DNA of 64,000 nt from Pantoea rwandensis (GCF_000759475.1 NZ_CP009454.1:496001-560000), one strand, 5' to 3'. Positions 1 through 12,092 are shown, counted from the stretch's first letter. Notes: a model not told the origin generated them from the letters alone. Made by a program: numbers and translations.

Positions 1-470
1 AGCACCGCTTCGTGGTAGCGGATATCCGCCTCATTGAATGCTTCCCGATCGAGATGATGAGCAACCATGTCGTTATAAGCCTGCTCAATCGCCGCCAAAT
101 CGTTGGAGGTCGCGCGTTCCGCCGACCAGCGCGCAATCTGCGGCTCCACCAGCACGCGCACTTCACTCATGGCGGCAATCAGTCTGGGATCTTGATCGTG
201 CGCCAGTGCCCATTGCAGGACATCGCTGTCGAGGTAATTCCACTGATTGCGCGGCGTCACAAAGGCGCCACGGTAACGCTTCATCTCCATCAACCGCTTT
301 GCCATCAGCGAGCGAAATACTTCGCGGATGATGTTGCGCGAGGTGCCAAACCGTTCACACAACTCGGCTTCGGCTGGCAACGCAGCGCCCGGCACATACT
401 TCCCTGCTACAATTTCTTCACCCAGCGTCAGGATGATGCGCTCGGTTTTGCTTAATTGTTCTTGCGTCAT
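1..470 (-). CDS. dgoR: Galactonate operon repressor DgoR, GntR/FadR family (partial)
   Basis: Only the N-terminal 156 codons are in the window; the gene runs off the left edge. The start is the ATG at 470 (MTQEQLSKTERII). An N-terminal winged helix-turn-helix of the GntR type (residues about 8-75, with AEAELCERFGTSRNIIREV) is followed by the start of the all-helical FCD ligand domain. The sequence follows E. coli DgoR closely, e.g. MAKRLMEMKRYRGAFV and NQWNYLDSDVLQW. DgoR represses D-galactonate catabolism genes and is released by galactonate. The position next to yidA and gyrB matches E. coli, although yidX is not seen between them. The remaining dgo genes would lie to the left, outside the window. 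Confidence 0.9.
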   Translation of the reverse strand, partial: MTQEQLSKTERIILTLGEEIVAGKYVPGAALPAEAELCERFGTSRNIIREVFRSLMAKRLMEMKRYRGAFVTPRNQWNYLDSDVLQWALAHDQDPRLIAAMSEVRVLVEPQIARWSAERATSNDLAAIEQAYNDMVAHHLDREAFNEADIRYHEAV

Positions 471-557
471 GATGTTCCATTCAGTGAAAGACGGTAGCCC
501 ATCAGATTACTGCTTTCGTGTGGTGAAACCCAACTGACACCTTAATCTGCGATGCCG

Positions 558-591
558 ATTGTAGTACTAAAAATATTGGTTGTACTACAAT
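558..591. promoter_or_regulatory. Probable DgoR operator (inverted repeat)
   Basis: An inverted repeat with arms TTGTAGTAC (559-567) and GTACTACAA (582-590) lies about 90 bp upstream of dgoR. The right arm, TTGTACTACAAT (580-591), matches the DgoR operator consensus reported for E. coli, and the left arm read on the minus strand differs from it by one base. Autoregulation is inferred from position. Confidence 0.7.
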
Positions 592-684
592 CTGGATCAC
601 ATAATAGACAATCCATGGGCGCATAATTGAGCTCCGACGCAATCGAGCTGCGCATGGGTTGGGGCCTTGCCTATAAAGGATCAG

Positions 685-833
685 TGCGTACTCGGCAGAA
701 ACTGAGAAGCTCGCTCGTTGGGTGATCATTCATGGTGTAGCAATGCGTACTGTGCGGAAACTGGACTGACCGTTCGCTGGTTCATCATTTGTGGAGTATG
801 CATACACGTAAACCGGAACGATCATTCGTTGTG
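685..833. repeat. Degenerate tandem direct repeats, about 55-60 bp period
   Basis: Three successive diverged units begin with TGCGTACT (685), TGCGTACT (744) and TGCATACA (799). Each continues with a GGAAAC/AGAAAC-like segment, a CGNTCGTTG/CGTTCGCTG-like segment and, in the first two, a TCATT block. The whole 471-915 interval between dgoR and yidA has no convincing gene; besides these repeats it holds the DgoR operator. Confidence 0.45.
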
Positions 834-915
834 TCGGCATTGATGGTGACCGATGGGCATTTGCAGGATGAGTTCAGAGAGGCGGACAGCTGCGCGCTGC
901 CCGCAAAAGAATGGA

Positions 916-1725
916 TTACAGCACCAGCTCTTCAATGGCATGCGCGACGCCATCTTCCATATTGGTTTTGGTCACGAATTGCGCAATGTTTTTGACTGAA
1001 TCAATGGCATTACCCATCGCGACGCCAGTTCCCGCGTACTCAATCATCGCCAGGTCGTTTTCCTGATCGCCAATCGCCATCACTTCCGACTGATGCAGGC
1101 CGAGTTTGTCCGCCAGCATTTTCACGCCGTAGCCTTTATTGACCAGTGGATTGAGAATTTCGAGGTAGTACGGTGCACTTTTCAGGATGGTGTAGCTGTC
1201 ACGCGCACGCGCAGGCAGGCCAGCAATCGCTTTATCCAGCAAATGTGGCTTGTCGATCATCATCAGTTTCGGGAAGCGTGTGGCCGGGTCCATCTCTTCC
1301 ACCGCGCGGTAGCGTACCGGAATGCCGGTCAGGCTGGCTTCATGGATGGTGTATTCGCTGATGTCTTTATTTGGCGTGTAGAGGAAAGATTTGTCGAACG
1401 CCTGGAAATGCACACCGAGGTCGCGCGCCAGCTGCTCAAGGTAGAGATAGTCATCAAAACTGAGCGTCTGTTCAGCCACCACGTCGCCGCTGTCCGCGCT
1501 GTGCACCAGCGCACCATTGTTACTGATGCAATACTGGCCGGGCTGCTGCATATCCAGTTCCATCAGGTAGCGCTCGACACCCACAAATGGACGGCCAGTC
1601 GCCAGCACGATAGAGACACCTTTATCGCGTGCACGACCAATGGCCGATTTCACCGCCGCCGTCACTTCGTGCTGCGGGTTAAGCAGCGTGCCGTCCATAT
1701 CGATCGCAATCAATTTTATCGCCAT
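916..1725 (-). CDS. yidA: Sugar-phosphate phosphatase YidA (HAD, Cof-type)
   Basis: The 269-residue protein begins with the HAD nucleophile motif IAIDMDGTLL (Asp9 nucleophile, Asp11 acid/base). It carries the later HAD motifs, including the loop-3 Lys region (LVNKGYGVKML) and GDQENDLAMIE as motif IV. The large C2-type cap between motifs I and III places it in the Cof subfamily. E. coli YidA dephosphorylates small sugar phosphates such as erythrose 4-phosphate in the cytoplasm. Length matches the E. coli enzyme (270 aa). It is transcribed alone, divergent from the toxin-antitoxin pair to its right. Confidence 0.93.
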   Translation of the reverse strand: MAIKLIAIDMDGTLLNPQHEVTAAVKSAIGRARDKGVSIVLATGRPFVGVERYLMELDMQQPGQYCISNNGALVHSADSGDVVAEQTLSFDDYLYLEQLARDLGVHFQAFDKSFLYTPNKDISEYTIHEASLTGIPVRYRAVEEMDPATRFPKLMMIDKPHLLDKAIAGLPARARDSYTILKSAPYYLEILNPLVNKGYGVKMLADKLGLHQSEVMAIGDQENDLAMIEYAGTGVAMGNAIDSVKNIAQFVTKTNMEDGVAHAIEELVL

Positions 1726-1874
1726 AACATCCTCGGTTAAGTCAGAGTTTGTTTAATGCTAGCGCGATTCAGCTCACATTGACCAGTTAATCGGCAACGG
1801 AGGGGGAGGTTAGTTTGTGTTGTCGCTTCCACGTCAGCACTTAGACCTTTTACAATCGGGAGGCGACTTGACTA

Positions 1875-1916
1875 TATAAGCTATTGCTTATAAATTTGTA
1901 TAAGCAATCACTTATA
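1875..1916. promoter_or_regulatory. Twin palindromic operator upstream of the toxin-antitoxin genes
   Basis: Two copies of the same palindrome lie 24 bp apart. The first is TATAAGC, 4 nt, GCTTATA (1875-1892); the second is TATAAG, 6 nt, CTTATA (1899-1916). The second ends just before the GGAG ribosome-binding site (1918-1921) of the toxin gene at 1930. Tandem palindromes at this place are typical of autorepressed toxin-antitoxin promoters; binding by the downstream antitoxin is inferred. Confidence 0.65.
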
Positions 1917-1929
1917 TGGAGATTGCGTA

Positions 1930-2286
1930 ATGTGGCAGGTCCAATTAACCGAACCGTTTGAGGAGTGGTTGCTCCAGCAAGATAGCGGCTTAAGAAAACG
2001 CGTCGCGGCAGCATTATTAAACCTTCAGCATTATGGCCCATTGCTCCCCCGCCCCTACGCTGACACGGTGAGCGGATCGCGCTTTCACAATATGAAAGAG
2101 CTCAGGGTGCAATATGCGGGTCACCCTATTCGCGCGTTTTATGCGTTCGATATTCAGCGTAAAGCTATCGTGTTGTGTGCTGGAGATAAAACGGGTGATA
2201 AGCATTTTTATCAGCGCATGATTGAATCTGCCGATGAAATTTTTTCCTGCCACCTGGCTGATCTGGAGGGTAAAGCAAATGACTGA
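1930..2286 (+). CDS. HigB-like (RelE/ParE superfamily) toxin
   Basis: The 118-residue protein belongs to the phage-derived Gp49-like/HigB toxin group. Its N-terminus MWQVQLTEPFEEWL is followed by the conserved segments LPRPYADTVSGSRFHNMKELRVQ and IRAFYAFD, then an AVLCAGDKTG-like strand and a C-terminal helix. Family members are ribosome-dependent mRNA endonucleases. The toxin-first gene order, with the antitoxin overlapping its end, is the HigBA arrangement. The GGAG at 1918-1921 supports the start. The pair occupies the position of yidB in E. coli, suggesting acquisition in this lineage. Activity is not shown by the sequence. Confidence 0.8.
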   Translation: MWQVQLTEPFEEWLLQQDSGLRKRVAAALLNLQHYGPLLPRPYADTVSGSRFHNMKELRVQYAGHPIRAFYAFDIQRKAIVLCAGDKTGDKHFYQRMIESADEIFSCHLADLEGKAND

Positions 2287-2584
2287 CCTTAAAGACTTTT
2301 TGAATGACGCCTTTTCTGCCTCTGAACGTGCTGACATTCAGCAAATGGCTGATGAGCTGATCCTGGAAACCGGATTGCAGCTATTGCGCGAGGAGTTGGA
2401 GCTGTCACAAAAAACAGTGGCTGAAGCGATGGGGGTGAAGCAACCTCGTATCACACAGATTGAACAAGCGGGAGCCGATCAGCGCCTGATTACTATTAAA
2501 CGTTATATTGAGGCGATGGGTGGAAAACTCAGCTTGTTGATTGAAATGCCGGACGGATCCGTAGGCAGGACGATTCGGGTTTAA
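2279..2584 (+). CDS. HigA-like (XRE family) antitoxin
   Basis: Starting at the ATG at 2279 (MTDLKDFLNDAF) gives 101 residues and an 8-bp overlap with the toxin gene, indicating translational coupling. A longer reading from 2222 would lie mostly inside the toxin gene and is rejected. The helix-turn-helix spans about residues 40-75 (LSQKTVAEAMGVKQPRITQIEQ), followed by a short C-terminal segment (GGKLSLLIEMPDG). Known HigA-type proteins neutralise their toxin and bind their own promoter; the twin palindrome at 1875-1916 is the likely target. A terminator shared with gyrB follows immediately. Confidence 0.8.
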   Translation: MTDLKDFLNDAFSASERADIQQMADELILETGLQLLREELELSQKTVAEAMGVKQPRITQIEQAGADQRLITIKRYIEAMGGKLSLLIEMPDGSVGRTIRV

Positions 2585-2590
2585 ACAGCT

Positions 2591-2625
2591 AAAAAAAACC
2601 CTTCCAGGTATGGAAGGGTTTTTTT
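2591..2625. terminator. Bidirectional rho-independent terminator (antitoxin / gyrB)
   Basis: A perfect stem AACCCTTCCA (2597-2606) / TGGAAGGGTT (2611-2620) with a GGTA loop has an A-run on its left and a T-run on its right. It can therefore stop both the plus-strand toxin-antitoxin transcript and the minus-strand gyrB transcript. Confidence 0.9.
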
Positions 2626-2632
2626 GTTCACA

Positions 2633-6144
<3,512 letters not shown>

Positions 6145-6197
6145 GAACGAATCCAGCTGCGCATTAAGAAGTGGTTTTCACCTAACCCTGCAATTGA

Positions 6198-6314
6198 GGG
6201 CGTTAACGGCGAAGCTAGTTTGCTCACGGCCAGCGCGCAGGCCCTGGGAGCATACTGAAGTATGTGACCAGGGACGAGCACTGCCCGGGGGCAAAATAGC
6301 GAGTAAGTTAGCCC
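6198..6314. repeat. ERIC-like inverted-repeat element between dnaN and recF
   Basis: The 180-bp space between recF and dnaN can fold into one long imperfect hairpin. The outer arms are GGGC (6198-6201) / GCCC (6311-6314). Matching inner blocks include GCTAGTTTGC on the left against GCTATTTTGC when the right side is reverse-complemented. The core is CCCTGG, then CATACT-GA-AGTATG, then CCAGGG (6242-6273). It has the architecture of the ERIC core (an AGC-TAC...GTA-GTGA palindrome flanked by CC/GG arms). The 21 bp at 6247-6267 recur exactly at 62831-62851. No open reading frame is present. Confidence 0.65.
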
Positions 6315-6323
6315 GCTATAAGA

Positions 6324-7424
6324 TCACAAGCGCATGGGCATGACGACGTATGCCGCCGCTGGGCTGGCAACGTCTTCAATCTGCACACTCGAAACCGAAT
6401 CGGTCAGCAGCAACCGCACGTTTTCGCACTTCAGCGCATTCAGCACATCCAGCACGTAACTCACGTTAAAGCCAATCTCCAGTTCAGTGCCGCTGTACGA
6501 CACATCCAGCATCTCTTCCGCCTCTTCCTGTTCAGGGTTATTGGCGGTGATCTTGAGCTGATTCTCGGTGATATAGATGCGAACACCGCGGAATTTCTCA
6601 TTGGAGAGAATCGCTGCACGGGCAAACGCCTGTTTCAGCAGATCGCATCCCGCTTCCAGCGCTTTGTCCGGGTTTTTCGGCAATACACGGCGATAATCCG
6701 GGAAACGGCCATCAACCAGCTTAGAGGTAAAGATAAAGTCACCAACGTGGGCGCGAATGTTGCTGCTGCCGATCTGTACCTGCAGCGGAGTCTCGCCGCC
6801 ATCAAGCAAACGGACTAATTCAATCACACCTTTACGTGGCACGATCACCGAATGGTTAGGCAACGCCTGGCCAATCGGCATGGAGCATACCGCCAGACGG
6901 TGACCATCGGTGGCGACGGTGCGCAACTCTTCACCTTCGGTCTCAAACAGCATGCCGTTGAGGTAGTAACGCACATCCTGATGCGCCATCGAGAACTGGG
7001 TCGCTTCAATCAGACGTTTCAGCGTGGCCTGTGGCAAGGTGAACTCCACCTCGCTCTGCCAGTCATCCAGATTAGGGAAGTCAGTGGCGGGCAGCGTCGA
7101 TAAGGAAAAACGGCTGCGGCCAGAACGCACCAGCATTCTGTCACCTTCCAGCGTCAGGCTAATTTCCGCGCCCTCTGGCAAACCGCGACAGATATCGAGG
7201 AATTTACGCGCGGGCACGGTGGTCGCACCGGGCTCGTGGGGCTGCGTTAATGCAACGCGGGCCACCATCTCCATTTCCAAATCGGTGCCGGTCAGACGCA
7301 GTACGCCTTCACTCACCTGCAACAGTAAATTTCCGAGGATCGGTAAGGTCGGACGTCCACCAAGCGGGCCGCTAACCTGTTGCAGTGGTTTCAGCAACTG
7401 CTCACGTTCTACAATAAATTTCAT
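6324..7424 (-). CDS. dnaN: DNA polymerase III sliding clamp (beta subunit)
   Basis: The 366 residues equal the E. coli clamp length. The protein forms a ring-shaped dimer that tethers DNA polymerase III and also Hda, MutS, ligase and translesion polymerases. Three tandem clamp domains are visible, from the N-terminal MKFIVEREQLLKPLQQVSGPL and LPILGNLLL to the C-terminal VVMPMRL that lines the hydrophobic partner-binding cleft. The gene starts 5 bp after dnaA ends, so it is co-transcribed with dnaA. Its 3' end is followed by the ERIC-like element instead of directly by recF. Confidence 0.98.
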   Translation of the reverse strand: MKFIVEREQLLKPLQQVSGPLGGRPTLPILGNLLLQVSEGVLRLTGTDLEMEMVARVALTQPHEPGATTVPARKFLDICRGLPEGAEISLTLEGDRMLVRSGRSRFSLSTLPATDFPNLDDWQSEVEFTLPQATLKRLIEATQFSMAHQDVRYYLNGMLFETEGEELRTVATDGHRLAVCSMPIGQALPNHSVIVPRKGVIELVRLLDGGETPLQVQIGSSNIRAHVGDFIFTSKLVDGRFPDYRRVLPKNPDKALEAGCDLLKQAFARAAILSNEKFRGVRIYITENQLKITANNPEQEEAEEMLDVSYSGTELEIGFNVSYVLDVLNALKCENVRLLLTDSVSSVQIEDVASPAAAYVVMPMRL

Positions 7425-7429
7425 ATGCG

Positions 7430-8830
7430 TCAGGAAGATAATGTTCGAATGAGGTTAGAGAAATCTTCTTTGATGTCGTGGCTCTCTTCACGCAACTGCT
7501 CAATTTTACGGCAGGCATGGAGCACGGTGGTATGATCGCGGCCACCAAACGCATCGCCAATTTCCGGCAGGCTATGGTTGGTCAACTCTTTCGCCATTGC
7601 CATTGCCATCTGACGCGGACGTGCCACCGAGCGCGAACGGCGCTTCGACAGTAAATCCGCGACTTTGATCTTGTAGTATTCGGCCACCGTTTTCTGGATG
7701 TTATCGATGGTGACCAGCTTTTCCTGCAGCGCCAGCAAATCGCGCAGCGCTTCGCGCACGAAATCGATGGTGATCGCGCGGCCGGTAAAGTTGGCATTGG
7801 CGATGACGCGGTTCAGCGCCCCTTCCAGCTCACGCACATTGGAGCGCAGACGCTTGGCAATAAAGAAGGCGACTTCGCCCGGCAGACGAATATCGTTCTC
7901 ATCCGCTTTCTTCATCAGGATCGCCACACGCGTTTCCAGCTCAGGCGGCTCGATCGCGACGGTTAATCCCCAGCCAAAGCGCGACTTCAGGCGATCTTCA
8001 ACACCATTGATCTCTTTTGGATAGCGATCCGAGGTCAAAATGATCTGCTGATTGCCTTCCAGCAGGGCGTTAAAGGTATGGAAAAACTCTTCCTGCGAGC
8101 GCTCTTTATTGGCAAAGAACTGAATGTCATCGATCAACAGTGCATCGACGGAGCGGTAATAACGCTTAAATTCTTCAATGGCGTTGTTCTGCAGCGCTTT
8201 TACCATGTCCTGCACAAAACGTTCGGAGTGCATGTAAACCACTTTGGCATTCGGCTTGCGCGCAATAATGCCATTTCCCACCGCATGTAACAGGTGAGTT
8301 TTACCTAAACCGGTTCCGCCATAAAGGAAGAGCGGGTTGTAAGCACCACCAGGATTATCCGCCACCTGACGTGCCGCCGCGCGCGCCAGCTGGTTAGATT
8401 TACCTTCAACGAAGTTATCGAAGTTATGGCGGTTATTCACATTTGAGCGGTAGGTGACATCCGCCGGAGCGGGCACTGAGTCCCAGCTTGGACGCAAGAT
8501 TTGTGCCGGAGCAGGACGGTTTTCAACAGGAGCAGGGGTGCTGTAAGCCGCCATGGCAGGCTGGCTGGCTGCAACCTGCGCAGCCGGGCGCGTGCCTACT
8601 TCAAAACGCAGCAAAGGCACATTCGGACCGCAGAATTCATTCAGCAGCCCATTAATACTATTGAGATATTTATCCCGAACCCAGTCGAGTACAAACCGAT
8701 TTGGTGCATACAAGGTCAGCGTATTGTCGTTTAATTCAGCTTGCAGCGGACGAATCCACATGCTGAATTCGGTGGCAGGAAGCTCATCCTGCAAACGGGC
8801 AAGACACTGTTGCCAAAGCGTAAGTGACAC
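7430..8830 (-). CDS. dnaA: Chromosomal replication initiator DnaA
   Basis: The 466-residue AAA+ initiator binds DnaA boxes in oriC and melts the DNA-unwinding element. The GTG at 8830 ([14 protein letters not shown]) is preferred because it matches the E. coli GTG start and is preceded by TGGAG; a second in-frame GTG lies 4 codons upstream. Domain I is residues 1-85, the linker 86-130 (Pro/Ala-rich, diverged from E. coli), and domain III carries Walker A GGTGLGKT (171-178) and Walker [10 protein letters not shown]. Domain IV has the DnaA-box reading motif [12 protein letters not shown]. It is the first gene of the dnaA-dnaN unit and its own promoter region has DnaA boxes. Confidence 0.98.
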   Translation of the reverse strand: MSLTLWQQCLARLQDELPATEFSMWIRPLQAELNDNTLTLYAPNRFVLDWVRDKYLNSINGLLNEFCGPNVPLLRFEVGTRPAAQVAASQPAMAAYSTPAPVENRPAPAQILRPSWDSVPAPADVTYRSNVNNRHNFDNFVEGKSNQLARAAARQVADNPGGAYNPLFLYGGTGLGKTHLLHAVGNGIIARKPNAKVVYMHSERFVQDMVKALQNNAIEEFKRYYRSVDALLIDDIQFFANKERSQEEFFHTFNALLEGNQQIILTSDRYPKEINGVEDRLKSRFGWGLTVAIEPPELETRVAILMKKADENDIRLPGEVAFFIAKRLRSNVRELEGALNRVIANANFTGRAITIDFVREALRDLLALQEKLVTIDNIQKTVAEYYKIKVADLLSKRRSRSVARPRQMAMAMAKELTNHSLPEIGDAFGGRDHTTVLHACRKIEQLREESHDIKEDFSNLIRTLSS

Positions 8831-9037
8831 GGCGGACTCCACTCGTACAAAATCGATAAGAATTTCAGGCGCTAATAATAGAAACTGTCTTTTTTGACAC
8901 AGGCGATCAGAAAGCGCCTGCGACCGCTATCCGCGGTAGTCATCCCCGGCGATCGCAGTGAGGATCGTCAGCGGAAGGGCGGATCATAGCGCAAAGCGGC
9001 ACAGAGATCTTCCCTTTCTACACAGTTTTGATCCAAT

Positions 9038-9087
9038 TTATCCACAGGCTAGTGAAGCGCTAATGAGTTTACGCTTTCTGTGGAAAA
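9038..9087. promoter_or_regulatory. DnaA boxes upstream of dnaA
   Basis: TTATCCACA at 9038-9046 is a perfect DnaA box on the plus strand. The minus strand reads TTTTCCACA at 9079-9087, which fits TTWTNCACA. Their place upstream of the candidate dnaA -10 box agrees with known DnaA autorepression. Confidence 0.75.
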
Positions 9088-9303
9088 AGCGAGCGGGGAT
9101 CTTGCTGAAATAGGTAATTTTTCTGGTCGCCTCTCGTTTCCGCGCAATAAATCTGCAAATTGATCGCAAGAAGATCCTGCGCGATCCTTGCGCTTTACCC
9201 TATAGCCCGTATAATTCCCCACCCGGCATTATTGCGTGAAGCCTTGATGCCCGGAATCAGCGGGCTGTATCTGGTTTCCAGGTGCCGCGAACTGCGAAGT
9301 AAA

Positions 9304-9332
9304 TTGACTCTGGACTGTACAATTATTACAAT
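9304..9332 (+). promoter_or_regulatory. rpmH-rnpA promoter
   Basis: TTGACT (9304-9309), a 17-bp spacer and TACAAT (9327-9332) form a near-consensus sigma-70 promoter about 100 bp before rpmH, as expected for a ribosomal protein gene. Confidence 0.8.
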
Positions 9333-9418
9333 CCCGCCTCTTTATTAAAGACACATTGAGGCGTAGGTCGATTTACTGGCCCGAAAACGCGTCACCCAGT
9401 GAAAATTTTCAAGTTTAG

Positions 9419-9571
<153 letters not shown>

Positions 9572-9585
9572 TAAAGCTAACCCTC

Positions 9586-9945
9586 GTGGTTAAGCTCGCA
9601 TTTCCCAGGGAGTTACGTTTGTTAACTCCCACTCATTTCACTTTCGTCTTCCAGCAGCCACAAAGAGCCGGTACGCCGCAAATCACCATCCTCGGCCGCC
9701 TTAACTCGCTGGGGCATCCCCGCATCGGTCTTACCGTCGCCAAAAAGCATGTGAAACGCGCCCATGAACGCAACCGGATCAAGCGATTGACCCGCGAAAG
9801 CTTTCGTCTGCGCCAACACGAGCTGCCTGCGATGGATTTTGTCATCGTGGCGAAAAAGGGGATTGCTGACCTCGATAACCGTGCGTTAACGGAAGCGTTG
9901 GAGAAATTATGGCGTCGTCACTGTCGCCTGGCTCGCGGCTCCTGA
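9586..9945 (+). CDS. rnpA: Ribonuclease P protein component
   Basis: The 119-residue basic protein (E. coli also 119) binds the catalytic RNase P RNA and helps it mature the 5' ends of tRNAs. The start is the GTG at 9586 ([18 protein letters not shown]). The RNP signature [13 protein letters not shown] forms the conserved RNA-binding helix. No clear strong ribosome-binding site precedes the start, in line with the low expression known relative to L34. The last 37 bp overlap yidD. Confidence 0.97.
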   Translation: MVKLAFPRELRLLTPTHFTFVFQQPQRAGTPQITILGRLNSLGHPRIGLTVAKKHVKRAHERNRIKRLTRESFRLRQHELPAMDFVIVAKKGIADLDNRALTEALEKLWRRHCRLARGS

Positions 9946-10166
9946 TCGCCCTGATACGCGTTTATCAACGCGCCATCAGCCCACTACTTGGACCTCATTG
10001 TCGGTTCCATCCCACCTGCTCGCAGTATGGGATTGAGGCATTACGTCGTTTCGGCGTCGTAAAAGGTAGTTGGTTGACGATAAAACGCGTATTAAAATGC
10101 CACCCTTTGAACCCGGGTGGTGACGATCCTGTGCCGCCAAAAACCTTTGATACCAGAGAACATTAA
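9909..10166 (+). CDS. yidD: Membrane protein insertion efficiency factor YidD
   Basis: An 85-residue protein overlapping the end of rnpA, as in E. coli. An N-terminal amphipathic helix ([18 protein letters not shown]) is followed by the Cys-containing core [16 protein letters not shown] and the segment [12 protein letters not shown]. It is peripheral on the inner face of the cytoplasmic membrane and assists YidC-dependent insertion. It ends 2 bp before yidC, so the two are translationally linked. Confidence 0.95.
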   Translation: MASSLSPGSRLLIALIRVYQRAISPLLGPHCRFHPTCSQYGIEALRRFGVVKGSWLTIKRVLKCHPLNPGGDDPVPPKTFDTREH

Positions 10167-10168
10167 CG

Positions 10169-11815
10169 ATGGATTCGCAACGCAATCTCTTTCTCATCGC
10201 TTTTCTGTTCGTGTCTTTTATGATCTGGCAAGCCTGGCAGACGGACCACGCTCCGCAGCCACAGCAGACTCAGACCACGCAGAACACAAGCAGCGCAGCG
10301 GGTGATGCCGCCTCTTCCGGCGTGCCGGCTAGCGGTCAGGGCCAAACGATCACCGTTAAGACTGATGTCCTGTCACTCAGCATCAATACTCGCGGTGGCG
10401 ATATTGAGCAGGCACAGCTGCTGACTTACCCAGACAAACTGGGTTCAGACGCACCGTTCCAGTTGCTGGAAACCACCCCTGCCTTCGTTTATCAGGCGCA
10501 GAGTGGCTTAACCGGTCGTAATGGCCCGGATAACCCGAACAATGGCGCTCGTCCGCTGTTCACCACCACTCAGGATCACTTCGAGATGGCCGATGGCCAG
10601 ACCGAGCTGCGTGTACCACTGACCTGGACCGATGAAAAAGGTGTGGTTTATACCAAAACCTTCGTGTTCAAGCGTGGCGACTTCGCGGTTAACGTTGACT
10701 ACAACATCAATAACGCCTCGCAGCAGCCGCTGGAAGTGTCGATGTTCGGTCAGCTGAAGCAGACCATTGATCTGCCGAAGCACCGTGATACCGGCAGCAA
10801 TAACTTTGCCCTGCACACCTTCCGTGGCGCAGCGTACTCGACCAGCGAAGCGAAATACGAAAAATACAAATTCGATACCATCGCGGATAACGAGAACCTG
10901 AACGCGACCACCAGCAATGGTTGGGTGGCGATGCTGCAGCAGTACTTCGCTACCGCCTGGGTGCCGCGTACTCAGGGTAACAACACCCTGTACACCAGCA
11001 ACCTTGGTAACGGCGTTGCGGCAATCGGTTATAAATCTTCACCGGTGACCGTGGCAGCCGGCGCACAGCAAGACCTGGGCGCAACCCTGTGGTTGGGGCC
11101 GGAAATCCAGGACAAAATGGCGGCTATCGCGCCTCACCTGGATCTGACCGTAGATTACGGTTGGTTGTGGTTCATCTCTCAGCCACTGTTTAAGCTGCTG
11201 AAGTTCCTGCACAGCTTTATCGGTAACTGGGGCTTCTCGATTATCGTTATCACCTTCATCGTTCGTGGCATCATGTACCCGCTGACCAAAGCGCAGTACA
11301 CCTCCATGGCGAAGATGCGCATGCTGCAGCCGAAGATTCAGGCCATGCGTGAGCGTCTGGGCGATGACAAGCAGAAGCAGAGCCAGGAAATGATGGCGCT
11401 GTACAAGGCAGAGAAAGTGAACCCGCTGGGCGGCTGCTTACCTCTGGTTATCCAGATGCCAATCTTCCTGGCCTTGTACTACATGCTGTCAGGTTCGATT
11501 GAACTGCGTCATGCACCGTTCATTCTGTGGATTCATGACCTGTCCGCGCAGGATCCGTACTACATTCTGCCGGTTATCATGGGTATCACCATGTTCTTCA
11601 TTCAGAAGATGTCACCGACCACCGTGACCGATCCGATGCAGCAGAAGATCATGACTTATATGCCGGTTATCTTTACCGTGTTCTTCCTGTGGTTCCCTGC
11701 GGGTCTGGTGCTGTACTACATCGTCAGTAACCTGGTGACCATCCTCCAGCAGCAGCTGATTTATCGCGGGCTGGAAAAACGTGGTCTGCACAGCCGCGAC
11801 AAGAAGAAAGCGTAA
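10169..11815 (+). CDS. yidC: Membrane protein insertase YidC
   Basis: The 548 residues equal the E. coli length. The insertase acts alone or with SecYEG and inserts, among others, the F0 subunits encoded later in this window. An N-terminal membrane anchor ([17 protein letters not shown]) is followed by a Gln/Thr/Ser-rich linker, a large periplasmic beta domain (residues about 60-340) and five C-terminal membrane segments. The groove Arg is in [15 protein letters not shown], and the conserved region [16 protein letters not shown] is present. The C-terminal tail is basic. A terminator and an ERIC-like element separate it from mnmE. Confidence 0.98.
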   Translation: MDSQRNLFLIAFLFVSFMIWQAWQTDHAPQPQQTQTTQNTSSAAGDAASSGVPASGQGQTITVKTDVLSLSINTRGGDIEQAQLLTYPDKLGSDAPFQLLETTPAFVYQAQSGLTGRNGPDNPNNGARPLFTTTQDHFEMADGQTELRVPLTWTDEKGVVYTKTFVFKRGDFAVNVDYNINNASQQPLEVSMFGQLKQTIDLPKHRDTGSNNFALHTFRGAAYSTSEAKYEKYKFDTIADNENLNATTSNGWVAMLQQYFATAWVPRTQGNNTLYTSNLGNGVAAIGYKSSPVTVAAGAQQDLGATLWLGPEIQDKMAAIAPHLDLTVDYGWLWFISQPLFKLLKFLHSFIGNWGFSIIVITFIVRGIMYPLTKAQYTSMAKMRMLQPKIQAMRERLGDDKQKQSQEMMALYKAEKVNPLGGCLPLVIQMPIFLALYYMLSGSIELRHAPFILWIHDLSAQDPYYILPVIMGITMFFIQKMSPTTVTDPMQQKIMTYMPVIFTVFFLWFPAGLVLYYIVSNLVTILQQQLIYRGLEKRGLHSRDKKKA

Positions 11816-11848
11816 CGTCTGACTGCAACAGCAGCAGCGTATACTCAA

Positions 11849-11880
11849 GGGGCGGCATTTATGTCGCCCTGTTTTTTTTC
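11849..11880 (+). terminator. Terminator after yidC
   Basis: The stem GGGCGGCAT (11850-11858) / ATGTCGCCC (11861-11869) is followed by eight T residues (11872-11879). The same nine-base arms recur after yieH (18160-18179). Confidence 0.85.
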
Positions 11881-11888
11881 AAAATTTG

Positions 11889-12080
11889 TACCCTAAATAA
11901 TTCGAGCTGCAGCACAAAAGCGTCGTGAGGCGCTTTTGAACAGCGCTTGCGCTGGCCCGCAGGGTGAGGCCAATGGCCCAATCCCGTGGCAAGCGAAAGA
12001 ATCCTCAGGAGCTTACTCAAGTCAGTGACTGAGTTGAATGAGCGCAGCCAACGCCGCTGCGGCTTGAAGTATGACGGGTA
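11889..12080. repeat. ERIC-like element between yidC and mnmE
   Basis: A 192-bp inverted-repeat element. The left end, TACCCTAAATAATTCGAGC, pairs with the right end, which reads TACCCGTCATACTTCAAGCC on the opposite strand. The right half contains the ERIC core (CTCAGGAGCTTACT, then AGTCAGTGACTGAG, 12004-12032) and the downstream AGCGCAGCCAACGC block typical of ERIC/IRU sequences. An extra 70-80 bp segment in the left half (around 11910-11990) makes it longer than the usual 127-bp unit. It ends 12 bp before the mnmE start. Confidence 0.75.
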
Positions 12081-12092
12081 AGAGAGAGAATC

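Noticed and set aside
12..455. Plus-strand reading frame across the dgoR region
   Set aside because: It is antisense to a clear GntR-family coding sequence with conserved HTH residues and has no recognisable protein features.
502..995. Small frames at 502-729 (minus) and 789-995 (plus) between dgoR and yidA
   Set aside because: No ribosome-binding site, no family resemblance; the first covers the DgoR operator and the second runs into the yidA coding region.
1093..1740. Long plus-strand frame opposite yidA (215 codons)
   Set aside because: Shadow of the yidA reading frame; His/Arg/Gln-rich composition typical of antisense frames in GC-rich coding DNA.
9038..9087. dnaA-rpmH gap as the chromosomal origin
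   Set aside because: It has only two DnaA boxes and no unwinding element with 13-mers. The mnmG-mioC gap has the full enterobacterial oriC layout.
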